DNA from: an uncultured Brevundimonas sp.
GTDB lineage: Bacteria; Pseudomonadota; Alphaproteobacteria; Caulobacterales; Caulobacteraceae
Length of the DNA stretch: 22,742 nt
Direction: 5' to 3'
Assembly (NCBI RefSeq): GCF_943913055.1
Contig: NZ_CALTWS010000017.1
Span: 1-22,742, forward strand
Numbering within the stretch: the first letter of the stretch is position 1; each line of letters begins with the position of its first letter. The position numbers and the translations under genes were made by a program. A model generated the notes under the pieces. That model did not search any database. It was not told the origin of the DNA and worked only from the letters and a program-made list of their open reading frames with translations. Shown here piece after piece: positions 1 to 7,448 of the stretch.

Positions 1-779
1 GCATAAGCCGGCGCAGGCTCGGCCCATGGCGGTGTTTCGGCGGCGTCGGGGGAGACACGGCCAGGCGGAACCGTGTCCAGCTCAGGTTCGGGCGCGGGGC
101 GCTGACGCTTGGGCGCGGGCGGCGTGGTCTCTCGGGCGACCTTGGCGGCGGGGACGCTGCGCCGCATGCCGCCGATCCAGCTCAGCCCGTCGGTCAGGTC
201 CGAGACCCGCAGGCCGATGGCATAGCCAACGCCCCAAAGCCCCAGAGGCAGGAAGATCACGCCCGCCCAGATCGGAGCGCCGGGTACGCGGATGGCGGCG
301 CACAGGCTGCGGATCAGCCCGACCATGCCGTCGCCCCACAGGCCACCCAGGCTGGAGGCCAATGGCCAGGCGGCGGGCGCGGCCAGGGCCGACAGGGCGG
401 CGGACAGGCACAGCACGCCCAGCGTCGCCGACAGCGCCTTCAGCGGCGTGGGCTTGAGCCGTTGCTGGACGATATCGCCGATAGCCTTCGACAGACCGAA
501 GGCGATCAGCAGCAAGGCCGCGGGCCAGGCGGCCAGACCCAGGGACTGCATGAACAGGTCGGCGAACAGGGCGCCATTGGCCCCCAACCAGTTCGTCGGG
601 GCCGCTCCCGAGGCGGCGTTCAGGCTGGGGTCGGTCGGATTCCACGAGATCAGGGCGACCAGAAGCAGGCTGGCCAGCAGGGCCTGCAAGACACCACGAA
701 ACCGCACCGCGATCGGCGCGTCCCACAGGATGCGCGCACCGCTCCAGGCCTGCATTCCAATGGCGAGGGCGGCGGACAT
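1..779 (-). CDS. ftsK: DNA translocase FtsK, N-terminal membrane part (runs off left edge)
   Basis: Reading leftward from an ATG at 779, a frame stays open to the window edge and gives 259 residues. It starts MSAALAIGMQAW and has several hydrophobic segments (about residues 27-45, 80-97, 112-130, 168-185), matching the four-helix FtsK_4TM domain. An ISWNPTDPSLN stretch just after the first helix matches the S/D-P-S motif of FtsK/SpoIIIE first periplasmic loops. After residue 205 it turns into a Pro/Ala/Glu-rich linker, as expected before the motor domain, which lies outside the window. FtsK anchors at the division septum and pumps chromosome termini to dif sites. A GGAG sits about 11 bases before the ATG. 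The gene is divergent from ubiH. The ATPase and gamma domains cannot be checked here. Confidence 0.9.
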   Translation of the reverse strand, partial: MSAALAIGMQAWSGARILWDAPIAVRFRGVLQALLASLLLVALISWNPTDPSLNAASGAAPTNWLGANGALFADLFMQSLGLAAWPAALLLIAFGLSKAIGDIVQQRLKPTPLKALSATLGVLCLSAALSALAAPAAWPLASSLGGLWGDGMVGLIRSLCAAIRVPGAPIWAGVIFLPLGLWGVGYAIGLRVSDLTDGLSWIGGMRRSVPAAKVARETTPPAPKRQRPAPEPELDTVPPGRVSPDAAETPPWAEPAPAY

Positions 780-851
780 GCGGGGGCGAACTCCGGAACG
801 GGTGACGTGACGTCCCTTGTCGCCCGGACAGGGTTAAGGGGGCATTTACCA

Positions 852-973
852 GGGATGAGGTTCGAGGGATGAGGGACGAGGATTGACGGCGTGATCGCCG
901 GTTGGAGAGCGAGCCGCAATGTGCGGCACCCGCAACCCTCGACCCTCATCCCTCATCCCTCTAACCTCGTCCC
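852..973. repeat. Inverted-repeat element with heptad (GGGATGA-like) arms
   Basis: Two arms, 852-881 and 944-973, are reverse complements at 27 of 30 positions. Each arm is built from degenerate copies of a GGGATGA/GGGACGA heptad. The 62-base centre contains two more hairpins: CGGCG/CGCCG (887-900, loop TGAT) and GCCGCA/TGCGGC (913-927, loop ATG). The element fills most of the ftsK-ubiH divergent gap and stops one base short of the ubiH ATG. It has no coding capacity. It resembles a REP/MITE-type dispersed palindrome or the heptad intergenic repeats of other GC-rich proteobacteria. Only one copy is present in this window, so family membership is inference. Confidence 0.7.
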
Positions 974-974
974 C

Positions 975-2228
975 ATGACACAGGCTGATCGCTACGACAT
1001 CGTAATCGCCGGGGCCGGAATGGCGGGGGCGACCTTTGCCCTGGCCGCGGCACAGGGTGGGTTGAAGGTCGTACTGGTCGATCCGCAGCCATTCAGCGCC
1101 CAGCTGGCCCCGACCTTCGATGGCCGTTCCACCGCCGTCGCCTTTTCGACCTTTCGCATGCTGGATGCCCTGGGTGTCGGCGAAGCGTTGCGGCCCCATG
1201 CCTGCCGGATGGATCACATCCTGGTCACCGACGGGCGGCGACCCGGAGCCGCGTCCAGGGCGGCGTCGGCGGCCTGGCTGCGGTTCGATGCCGATGAGAT
1301 CGGGGACCGGAACGGCGGCGAGCCGTTGGGATACATGGTGGAGAACCGGCGCATCCGTTCGGCCCTGGCCGAGGCCGTCACGGCCGCCGGGATCGAGGTC
1401 CGCGCCCCCTCCGCGGTGAGCGCCGTCGAGGCCGGGCCGGGGTTCAGCACCGTCACCCTGGCCGACGGATCGGTCCTGACGGCCAGCGTCGTCGTCGGGG
1501 CGGAAGGGCGGGGATCGCTCGTGCGCCAGGCGGCTGGCATAGACACCACCGGCTGGACCTATGGCCAGAGCGGCGTCGTGGCGACAGTCCAGCTGGAGCG
1601 CGACCACGGCAATGTGGCCCATGAGTATTTCCTGCCCGCCGGCCCTTTCGCCATCCTGCCCTTGACGGAGCGTCGGGCCAGCCTGGTCTGGACCGAGACG
1701 ACACGGCGGGCCGAAGCGCTGCGGGATGCGTCGGACGAAGCGTTCCATTCCCACCTGCGTCGCCGCTTCGGCGACTTTCTGGGTCGTGTCACGGTGTCTG
1801 GCCCGCGCTTCGTCTATCCTCTGTCGCTTCAGTTGGCCGAAGCCCTGACAGGCCCACGCACGGCCCTGATCGGCGATGCGGCCCATGCCGTGCATCCTGT
1901 CGCAGGACAGGGTCTGAACATGGGGCTGAAGGACGCCGCAGCCCTGGCCGAGGTGCTGATCGAGGCGATGCGGCTGGGCGAGGATATCGGCGCGGAGACG
2001 ACGCTGGACCGCTATGCCCGCTGGCGCCGGTTCGACAATGCGGCCTTGGCGGCAGGCTTCGACGCCTTCGTGCGGCTGTTTTCCAACGACGTCGCACCGG
2101 TCCGGCTGGCCCGTGACCTGGGCATCGCCGCCGTCAACCGCATCGCCCCCCTGCGCCGCGCCTTCATGCACGAGGCGGGCGGCGCGACGGGCGATCTGCC
2201 CAGGCTTTTGCGGGGCGAGGCGGTCTGA
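975..2228 (+). CDS. ubiH: FAD-dependent ubiquinone biosynthesis hydroxylase, UbiH/UbiF/Coq6 family
   Basis: This 417-residue flavoprotein monooxygenase should hydroxylate the polyprenylated aromatic ring during ubiquinone synthesis, at the inner membrane. The N-terminus carries the dinucleotide-binding Rossmann motif GAGMAG (residues 13-18). The second FAD motif, GDAAHAVHPVAGQGLNMG, begins near residue 300; its GD, HP and GQGxNxG are diagnostic of the UbiH/UbiF/VisC/Coq6 family. Length fits the family (about 390-420). The frame is open back to a GTG at 891, but those 28 extra codons lie wholly in the inverted-repeat element, and the ATG at 975 places the Rossmann strand at the usual distance, so 975 is chosen. 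No Shine-Dalgarno is visible before 975. Which ring position it hydroxylates cannot be read from sequence; UbiF or UbiL-type roles are possible. Confidence 0.88.
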   Translation: MTQADRYDIVIAGAGMAGATFALAAAQGGLKVVLVDPQPFSAQLAPTFDGRSTAVAFSTFRMLDALGVGEALRPHACRMDHILVTDGRRPGAASRAASAAWLRFDADEIGDRNGGEPLGYMVENRRIRSALAEAVTAAGIEVRAPSAVSAVEAGPGFSTVTLADGSVLTASVVVGAEGRGSLVRQAAGIDTTGWTYGQSGVVATVQLERDHGNVAHEYFLPAGPFAILPLTERRASLVWTETTRRAEALRDASDEAFHSHLRRRFGDFLGRVTVSGPRFVYPLSLQLAEALTGPRTALIGDAAHAVHPVAGQGLNMGLKDAAALAEVLIEAMRLGEDIGAETTLDRYARWRRFDNAALAAGFDAFVRLFSNDVAPVRLARDLGIAAVNRIAPLRRAFMHEAGGATGDLPRLLRGEAV

Positions 2229-2231
2229 TCC

Positions 2232-2426
2232 CTAGTCCAGCGCGCGCGCTTCTTCCGTCAGCATGATCGGCACACCATCGCGGATGGGGAAGGCCAGTTT
2301 GGCTCCCCTGGACACCAGTTCCTGGCGCTCGCGATCGTAGGACAGGGTGCCACGCGTGACGGGGCAAACCAGCACTTCGAGAAGCCGCGGATCGACGGCG
2401 GTCGGGGTGTGAAAGGTGTCGCTCAT
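2232..2426 (-). CDS. Trm112-like zinc-ribbon small protein (YcaR/UPF0434 family)
   Basis: A 64-residue protein with the family core LEVLVCPVTRGTLSYD, followed by LVSRGAKLAFPIRDGVPIML. The family's usual features (CP near residue 21, the YPIRDGIPxML-type tail) and length (about 60-70) match. Eukaryotic and archaeal Trm112 activates methyltransferases; the bacterial homologue has no firmly assigned substrate. GGAG lies 6 bases before the ATG. It is 26 bases downstream of the LON-domain gene on the same strand, so it is probably the last gene of the cnoX operon. Its stop lies 3 bases from the convergent ubiH stop. Confidence 0.85.
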   Translation of the reverse strand: MSDTFHTPTAVDPRLLEVLVCPVTRGTLSYDRERQELVSRGAKLAFPIRDGVPIMLTEEARALD

Positions 2427-2452
2427 CGGGGCTCCGTATGTCTCGGATGCGC

Positions 2453-3112
2453 TTATTGCATGGACGGCGCTTCGCCGTCTCCGGCCTCGGCGGCGTCGAT
2501 GGTGAGAAGCGCGGTCAGGACCGCCGCGCGATCGGGCAGGGTGAAGGCTTCCAGCAGAGCCTGCTTTTCCGCCCCGTCGAACGGCAGAGCCATAGACAGA
2601 CTGTTGATCAGAGCCTCGGGCGGGGCGGTCTCGGCAGTGTCCCAGTCGATGTCCAGGCCGCGCGTCTCCATATAGGCGCGCAGGGCATCCAGCAGCCGGT
2701 CGCGATCCAGCCCCTCGTCCTCGCGGGACGGGGCGATCAGATCGGCCTCATAGGCACCGAAGTCGGCGCGGATCTGACGATAGGGCGTCTGGGCCGGGAT
2801 TTCGCTGGCCAGGCGGAAGCGAGCGCAGCCGGTCAGGGTGATCAGATAGCGCCCGTCCGAGGTCTCGGCGAAACTGGTGATCCGTCCGGCACAGCCGACC
2901 GAAGACAGGCTGGGCAGGCGGCGCGGCCCGGCCGTCGGCTGAACCATGCCGATGATGCGGTCGCCCGCCATCGCATCGTCGATCATGTTCAGATAGCGCG
3001 GCTCGAAGATGTTAAGCGGCAGCTGACCGCGCGGCAGAAGGATGGTCCCGGGCAAGGGAAAGACCGGGATTACCTGGGGCAGGTCGCTGGCCTTGACGTA
3101 ACCCTGAGCCAC
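2453..3112 (-). CDS. LON substrate-binding-domain protein (no protease domain)
   Basis: A 219-residue protein formed essentially of the Lon N-terminal (PUA-like) domain: IPVFPLPGTILLPRGQLPLNIFEPRY near the N-terminus, then GCAGRITSFAETSDGRYLITLTG, the usual strand pattern. There is no AAA+ module and no Ser-Lys protease domain, so it is not Lon itself. Such stand-alone proteins are common in alphaproteobacteria; their role is not settled, though a link to protein quality control is often suggested. I chose the GTG at 3112 because an AGGGAG sits 6 bases upstream. A longer frame back to 3238 would overlap the cnoX coding end by over 110 bases and encodes a non-conserved Arg-rich leader. It lies between cnoX and the Trm112-like gene. 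Confidence 0.85.
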   Translation of the reverse strand: MAQGYVKASDLPQVIPVFPLPGTILLPRGQLPLNIFEPRYLNMIDDAMAGDRIIGMVQPTAGPRRLPSLSSVGCAGRITSFAETSDGRYLITLTGCARFRLASEIPAQTPYRQIRADFGAYEADLIAPSREDEGLDRDRLLDALRAYMETRGLDIDWDTAETAPPEALINSLSMALPFDGAEKQALLEAFTLPDRAAVLTALLTIDAAEAGDGEAPSMQ

Positions 3113-3118
3113 GCGGCG

Positions 3119-3124
3119 CTCCCT
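3119..3124 (-). promoter_or_regulatory. Ribosome-binding site fixing the GTG start of the LON-domain gene
   Basis: On the minus strand the cnoX stop TGA runs into TGAGGGAG, then six bases, then GTG. The strong AGGGAG at normal spacing supports the GTG start at 3112. It also suggests that ribosomes finishing cnoX feed the next gene. Confidence 0.7.
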
Positions 3125-4020
3125 CAAGCGAACAGAATGGAGGACAGGCGGCGACGACCGTCGCGGGCGACATCCGAGCCGGCACCCGCCGCCTCGAACA
3201 CCGTCAGCAGCTGTTTGCGCGCGGCCTGATCGTTCCACTCGCGGTCAGCGGAGACAATGGCCAGCAGGCTGTCGACCGCACCCTTGAAGTCGCCACGCGC
3301 AGCCTGGGCCAGCGACAGGTCATAGCGGGACTGATGGTCGGACGGGTCGGCGGCGACACGGGCCGCAAGAGCCTCGGCCTCGCCGGTCGGCGCGGCGGAC
3401 GCCAGCGACAGTTGGGCGCGCAGGCTGACGACCTCCGCGTTCTTAGAATCCGGCGCAGCCATGGCCAGGGTCTGGCGCGCCTGATCGGCGTCGCCGTCGG
3501 CCAGATAGACCCGCGCCATGCCCGCGATGGCGCTCTCGTTCTCCGGCTCCAGTGTCAGGACCTGGGCATAGGCCTGGGCCGCGCCGCCGAGGTCGTTGAG
3601 CGACAGGGACTCCGCGCCAAGCGACAACAGCTGTTCGACATCCGAGTTGATGCCGGGTCCGCCGGCCAGCTTGTCGATGAAGGCTTTCAGCTGGCTTTCC
3701 GGCACCGCGCCCTGAAACCCGTCTACCGGCTTGCCGTCGACGAAGGCATAGACGGTCGGGATGGATTGGACCCGCAATTGCCCCGCATAGGCCGGGTTGG
3801 CGTCGACATCGATCTTGACCAGCTTGACCTTGCCGCCGGCGGCCCGGACGGCCTTTTCCAGCATGGGGGTCAGGGTCCGGCACGGCCCGCACCAGGTCGC
3901 CCAGAAATCCACGATCACCGGCTGGACCTTCGAGGCTTCGACGATGTCGGCCATGAAGCCGGCGTCTGAGCCGTCCTTGATCAGGTCATCGGACGCAGCT
4001 GTGGGGTCGGCGAAACTCAT
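3124..4020 (-). CDS. cnoX: CnoX/YbbN-type chaperedoxin: thioredoxin fold plus TPR-like tail
   Basis: A 298-residue protein. Residues 20-125 are a thioredoxin domain with the active site WCGPC (C44, C47) in VDFWATWCGPCRTLTP and the cis-proline loop SIPTVYAF. Residues about 140-298 are Ala-rich helices (LEPENESAIAGMARVYLADGDADQA and later repeats), matching the TPR-like C-terminus of CnoX/YbbN. These proteins hold unfolding clients and, where the CXXC is intact, also protect or reduce cysteines. E. coli CnoX lacks the first cysteine, whereas alphaproteobacterial ones keep both, as here. The ATG at 4020 has an AGGA 7 bases upstream; an upstream in-frame extension to 4056 has no domain support. 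It is probably the first gene of an operon with the LON-domain and Trm112-like genes. Confidence 0.88.
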   Translation of the reverse strand: MSFADPTAASDDLIKDGSDAGFMADIVEASKVQPVIVDFWATWCGPCRTLTPMLEKAVRAAGGKVKLVKIDVDANPAYAGQLRVQSIPTVYAFVDGKPVDGFQGAVPESQLKAFIDKLAGGPGINSDVEQLLSLGAESLSLNDLGGAAQAYAQVLTLEPENESAIAGMARVYLADGDADQARQTLAMAAPDSKNAEVVSLRAQLSLASAAPTGEAEALAARVAADPSDHQSRYDLSLAQAARGDFKGAVDSLLAIVSADREWNDQAARKQLLTVFEAAGAGSDVARDGRRRLSSILFA

Positions 4021-4094
4021 GAAACGATCCTGTGCAGACAAGCGGTAACGCGGCAACGGTCAGATGGTCGCGGCGGTGCCGAACCTCAAGAGCG

Positions 4095-5906
4095 TCAGGA
4101 CGGATCGAATCCCGCCCCCGCAGGGCTCAGCTTCCAGCGGATCTTGGTTTCGGCATCGGTCCGGGCCGAGCCGCGCACCACGATCTGGAGCGAGCGACGG
4201 GTCAGGCCCTCATCGACATGAACCGAGGGCTCGATCGCCACGTCCGGCCCGTCGGTGCGGAACCACCAGCCCCGGCCCGAATGGCCGCGCAGCAGAATGG
4301 AGCGCCGGTCGCGCGCCAATGAAGCCTGGACGCCGGGCTCCAGCTGGAACCGCACGGCATATGGGGCGGCGATGGGGCGCACGCCTTCGCGATGGCCGGG
4401 TGAAGGGTGCAGTCGTTCCTCGGCCCGCAGCTCGTCCAGTTTCTGATCCAGATACAGGCGACGCTGATGCAACAGGCCGAAGCGCGCGGCCCAGCCGTCG
4501 TGCTCGGCCTCCAGCCAAACGGCCGCCTCGCCATCGCGGTGGTTGACCTCGACATGCAGGGGCGGACCGATCAGGCGCGGCCCCATGACTTCGGCCTTCC
4601 AGCCGCCCAGTGGTTCGGCGATGGTGCTCTCGCCCAGCGTCAGGGTCGAATGACCGGGCGGCAGGCGCAGGCCCTGACGATCCAGCGCCTGAGGCGTCCA
4701 GCCGCAGCCGGTGACCAGACGATCCTTGCCGCACAGGATTTCCAGCGCCATGGGCTGGGCGCAGGCTGCGGCAGACCAGGGGCCACGCGCGGGGCCTGCC
4801 GTATCGGCGATGACGGTCAGCAGGGGGCTTTGAATGCGGACGATGCCGCCCGCACTGCCGGATAGCGAGGACGGAGGCACACCGTCGTCGTGCGCCCGCG
4901 CGGCGGCGACCCGGGCCGCCGTGGACGGTCCGCCGCCCTGCAGCGTGGCCAATCTGCCGTCGGGCAGGGTGTGTATCCGCAGGGCGCGTGTCAGGCGCTG
5001 GACGGCGCGTCGCACGGGCTCGGGCGTCGGCTCGGACACCTGGCCCAGCACGTCGGTCAGGGTCAGAAGGTCCAGCAGCAGCTCCAACCCCGCTTCGGGG
5101 CTGCGCGAAGCATGGCTGCCGTCGCTCAGGACCGTGCGTCCCAAGGCGGCGGTCAATCGGTGCAGGGCCGCCCGGCGCAGGCTGACGCCTGACTTTCCAG
5201 CCAGGGTGCAGCCCGCGACGGCCACAGCGGTCAGGGCGGTGGCCTGTTCGGCCAGGCTGTGGGGCGGACGCAGCAGCTGGCGGGCCTGGCGGGCCAGCAG
5301 GTCGGCCAGTTTCAGCCGTTCGGCCTCGGTCGCGACCTGCCCCATTCGTCGGGCCGCACAGGCCAGATTGAAGGTTCGCCGCGCCAGAATCGCCGGACTC
5401 CAGGCGAACGGCGACCAGCGGGCAAAGGTGCTGGCCCAGGCCAAGGTCAGCCGCAGGGCCTCGCGCGCGCCGCGCTCCTCCTGCAACATCAGCGACGGCA
5501 GCCATTGGAAGCCATGCAGTTCGACGGCAAAGGCGCGGTTGGGACTGGGCCGGTTCCACGGATCGTCGGGCGCGGCGGCCTCCAGGCTGTGGCCCGCGAG
5601 GGTGAACCGCCCACCCAGCACCATACGACCGGCCTCCGGATCGACGGGGCGCGGATCGCGCGGCGTGGCGGCGAACCCCTGGGCCGGGCGAGCCCCCAGG
5701 GTCAGCGTATAGCCGGGCAGGCCGTACAGCTCGATCCAGAGCTGGCGGTTCAGCATGCGTCCGGCCAGGGCGGGCCATTGGCTGAGGTCGCCGCTGGTCT
5801 GGCTGGCGCGCACCGGCGTGCGAACCGGCGCGCCGCGCAGTCCGGGGATGGCATCGGAAACGACGGCGTCTCCCGCGTCCTGCATATTCTGGCCGGGACT
5901 GCTCAC
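4095..5906 (-). CDS. Heparinase II/III-like protein
   Basis: A 603-residue protein of the heparinase II/III family as found in alphaproteobacteria. The N-terminal half (about residues 60-330) is a helical, Trp/Leu-rich alpha-toroid-type region (ELYGLPGYTL; ELHGFQWLPSLM; ARWSPFAWSP). The C-terminal half (about 340-600) is a beta-rich heparinase-like domain with HDDGVPPS, GGIVRIQ and EVNHRDGEAAVWLEAEHDGW. Family enzymes cleave acidic polysaccharides by beta-elimination; the substrate here is unknown. I chose the GTG at 5906: it overlaps the rpe stop as GTGA and has an AAGG 4 bases upstream. An ATG at 5885 is the alternative. Neither start gives a signal peptide, which is odd for a polysaccharide lyase. 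The frame is open much further upstream, but that part only shadows rpe. Confidence 0.8.
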   Translation of the reverse strand: MSSPGQNMQDAGDAVVSDAIPGLRGAPVRTPVRASQTSGDLSQWPALAGRMLNRQLWIELYGLPGYTLTLGARPAQGFAATPRDPRPVDPEAGRMVLGGRFTLAGHSLEAAAPDDPWNRPSPNRAFAVELHGFQWLPSLMLQEERGAREALRLTLAWASTFARWSPFAWSPAILARRTFNLACAARRMGQVATEAERLKLADLLARQARQLLRPPHSLAEQATALTAVAVAGCTLAGKSGVSLRRAALHRLTAALGRTVLSDGSHASRSPEAGLELLLDLLTLTDVLGQVSEPTPEPVRRAVQRLTRALRIHTLPDGRLATLQGGGPSTAARVAAARAHDDGVPPSSLSGSAGGIVRIQSPLLTVIADTAGPARGPWSAAACAQPMALEILCGKDRLVTGCGWTPQALDRQGLRLPPGHSTLTLGESTIAEPLGGWKAEVMGPRLIGPPLHVEVNHRDGEAAVWLEAEHDGWAARFGLLHQRRLYLDQKLDELRAEERLHPSPGHREGVRPIAAPYAVRFQLEPGVQASLARDRRSILLRGHSGRGWWFRTDGPDVAIEPSVHVDEGLTRRSLQIVVRGSARTDAETKIRWKLSPAGAGFDPS

Positions 5907-6562
5907 GCGGCCTTCAACGCCGCGATATTGGCGGCATAGGCCGATGGCCCGCCCTTGAACACGAAAGAGCCTGCGACCAGGGCATCGGCGCCGGCGGAGA
6001 CGCAGTCCGCGGCATTGGCCGAGGTCACGCCGCCGTCGACCTGCAGATGCGCCTTGGAGCCGGCGCCATCCAGCAGGGCGCGCGTTCGCTCGATCTTCTT
6101 CAGCGTGCTGTCGATGAAGGACTGGCCGCCAAAGCCCGGATTGACCGACATCAGCAGGACCAGATCGACCAGCTCGACCACCTCGGCCACCACATCGAGG
6201 GGCGTACCGGGATTGAGGACGATGCCGGCCTTGGCCCCCAACTGGCGGATCCTGCCCAGCGTCCGGTGCAGGTGCGGTCCGCTCTCGGGGTGGACGGTCA
6301 GGATGTCGGCCCCGGCCTCGCGATAGGCCTCCAGCCAAGGATCGACCGGCGCGACCATCAGGTGCACGTCGAACGGCAGGGTGGTGTGCGGCCGGATGGC
6401 CTTCACGATGTCGGGTCCCAGGGTGATGTTGGGCACGAAATGGCCGTCCATCACATCGACGTGGATCCAGTCGGCACCAGCGGCCTCCAGGGCGGCGACC
6501 TCCTCACCCAGACGGGCGAAATCGCTGGCGAGGATCGACGGGCAGATCAGGGGCGCGGTCAT
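5903..6562 (-). CDS. rpe: Ribulose-phosphate 3-epimerase
   Basis: A 219-residue TIM-barrel enzyme interconverting ribulose-5-phosphate and xylulose-5-phosphate in the pentose phosphate pathway. Signatures are complete: CPSILASDF at the start, HVDVMDGHFVPN with H34 and D36 as metal ligands, FDVHLMV with H67, the MSVNPGFGGQ motif, and VDGGV followed by the phosphate-binding GADALVAGS. Length is typical (about 220). The ATG at 6562 starts immediately before the conserved CPSIL strand; no good Shine-Dalgarno is visible before it. The stop overlaps the GTG start of the heparinase-like gene by 4 bp, suggesting coupled translation. It lies 43 bases downstream of an alpha/beta hydrolase gene. Confidence 0.95.
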   Translation of the reverse strand: MTAPLICPSILASDFARLGEEVAALEAAGADWIHVDVMDGHFVPNITLGPDIVKAIRPHTTLPFDVHLMVAPVDPWLEAYREAGADILTVHPESGPHLHRTLGRIRQLGAKAGIVLNPGTPLDVVAEVVELVDLVLLMSVNPGFGGQSFIDSTLKKIERTRALLDGAGSKAHLQVDGGVTSANAADCVSAGADALVAGSFVFKGGPSAYAANIAALKAA

Positions 6563-6605
6563 GACGGGGGGATAGGACGGGACGCCCGTAGGGGCAAGCG
6601 CGGGC

Positions 6606-7361
6606 TTATACCGGTGGTGCTGCGGCCGTGTCGGCCAGCAGGGCCGAAAAGCGCCGGATGGCCTCGGCTGTGAGGTCAGGGTCGTGCCGCATGGGCGGGG
6701 CCGAGGTCGGCTCGTCGAAGGCGTGGGTGCCCTCCGCGATCCAGGTCTCGACGTCGGCTCCGCAATTGCGGACCATGGCATGGACGCGCTCGGCATTGCT
6801 GACGCTGGTCAGGTGATCGGTGCGCGAGATGACGGCCAGGGTCCTGGGGCAATGCGTCCAAGGCCGCATCCGGTTCAAGGCCGCGATGCCGATATAGGGA
6901 TAGCAGAGGTAGACGGATTTCACGCCGGTCAGGGGGACCTTACCGGGGTCCTGAATGCCCAGAGTGCCGGGCGTTCGTGGCGCGCTCATCGCCTCCATGA
7001 TGCCCCAGCCGCCGTGGCTCCAGCCCGCGAGGACGATGCGCGAGGCATCCACGTCCTCCCGCTGTGACACGCCATACAGGGCCGCCAGCACGTCCCCCGC
7101 GCGCTTGTCGCCGCGCAGTTGCAGGCCCGAGCAGACGGTGGCCAAGGCATAGGCCCGGCTCCAGCCGCGCGGCGCATAGGAATCGACGATCAAGGCCCGC
7201 CAGCCTGCGGCCTTGGCAGCCTCGGCGTAGAGCGGCAGATGTGGGCGCATTCCGCCGCAACCGTGGAACAGGATCACGGCCGGACGCGGACGGTCGTCGT
7301 CGGGACCGACGACGACCGCGTGCGGTTCAAGCCGGGTCCAGCGTGCGGAGAGGGTGTCCAT
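6606..7361 (-). CDS. Dienelactone-hydrolase-like alpha/beta hydrolase
   Basis: A 251-residue alpha/beta hydrolase. Visible elements are the oxyanion-hole strand AVILFHGCGG (residues 28-37), the nucleophile elbow GWSHGGW with S115, a candidate acid D182 in SRTDHLTS, and H213 in EGTHAFDEP, giving a plausible complete Ser-Asp-His triad. The overall layout resembles dienelactone hydrolase-family (DLH) proteins, many of which hydrolyse small esters or lactones; the substrate cannot be predicted. There is no signal peptide, so it is probably cytoplasmic. It lies on the same strand between purH (87 bases upstream) and rpe (43 bases downstream). Nothing ties it functionally to purine or pentose metabolism. 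Confidence 0.8.
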   Translation of the reverse strand: MDTLSARWTRLEPHAVVVGPDDDRPRPAVILFHGCGGMRPHLPLYAEAAKAAGWRALIVDSYAPRGWSRAYALATVCSGLQLRGDKRAGDVLAALYGVSQREDVDASRIVLAGWSHGGWGIMEAMSAPRTPGTLGIQDPGKVPLTGVKSVYLCYPYIGIAALNRMRPWTHCPRTLAVISRTDHLTSVSNAERVHAMVRNCGADVETWIAEGTHAFDEPTSAPPMRHDPDLTAEAIRRFSALLADTAAAPPV

Positions 7362-7448
7362 AGGCGTACCTTAGCCTTTGCCAAGCCGAACGAAAGCCAC
7401 GCTCAAGCAGAGAGCGACCGCGTCGCGAGCGATAGCGCCCCCAAAAAA

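Noticed and set aside
82..726. 214-codon minus-strand frame in the ftsK region
   Set aside because: It is a shifted frame of ftsK; the true frame shows the FtsK membrane helices and loop motif and simply has no stop in the window.
846..2171. Long minus-strand open frame of 441 codons opposite ubiH
   Set aside because: The translation is Gly/Arg/Gln-rich with no family motif, while the plus strand has all UbiH signatures. Such antisense frames are common in GC-rich DNA.
5907..6338. N-terminal extension of the heparinase-like protein by 144 codons
   Set aside because: This part overlaps rpe in another frame and reads as Arg/Gly-rich noise. The GTGA overlap with an AAGG upstream gives a better start.
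7405..7448. Possible terminator after purH (GCGAC/GTCGC stem and a nearby A run)
   Set aside because: On the purH strand the T run comes before the hairpin, not after it, and the stem is only 5 bp.
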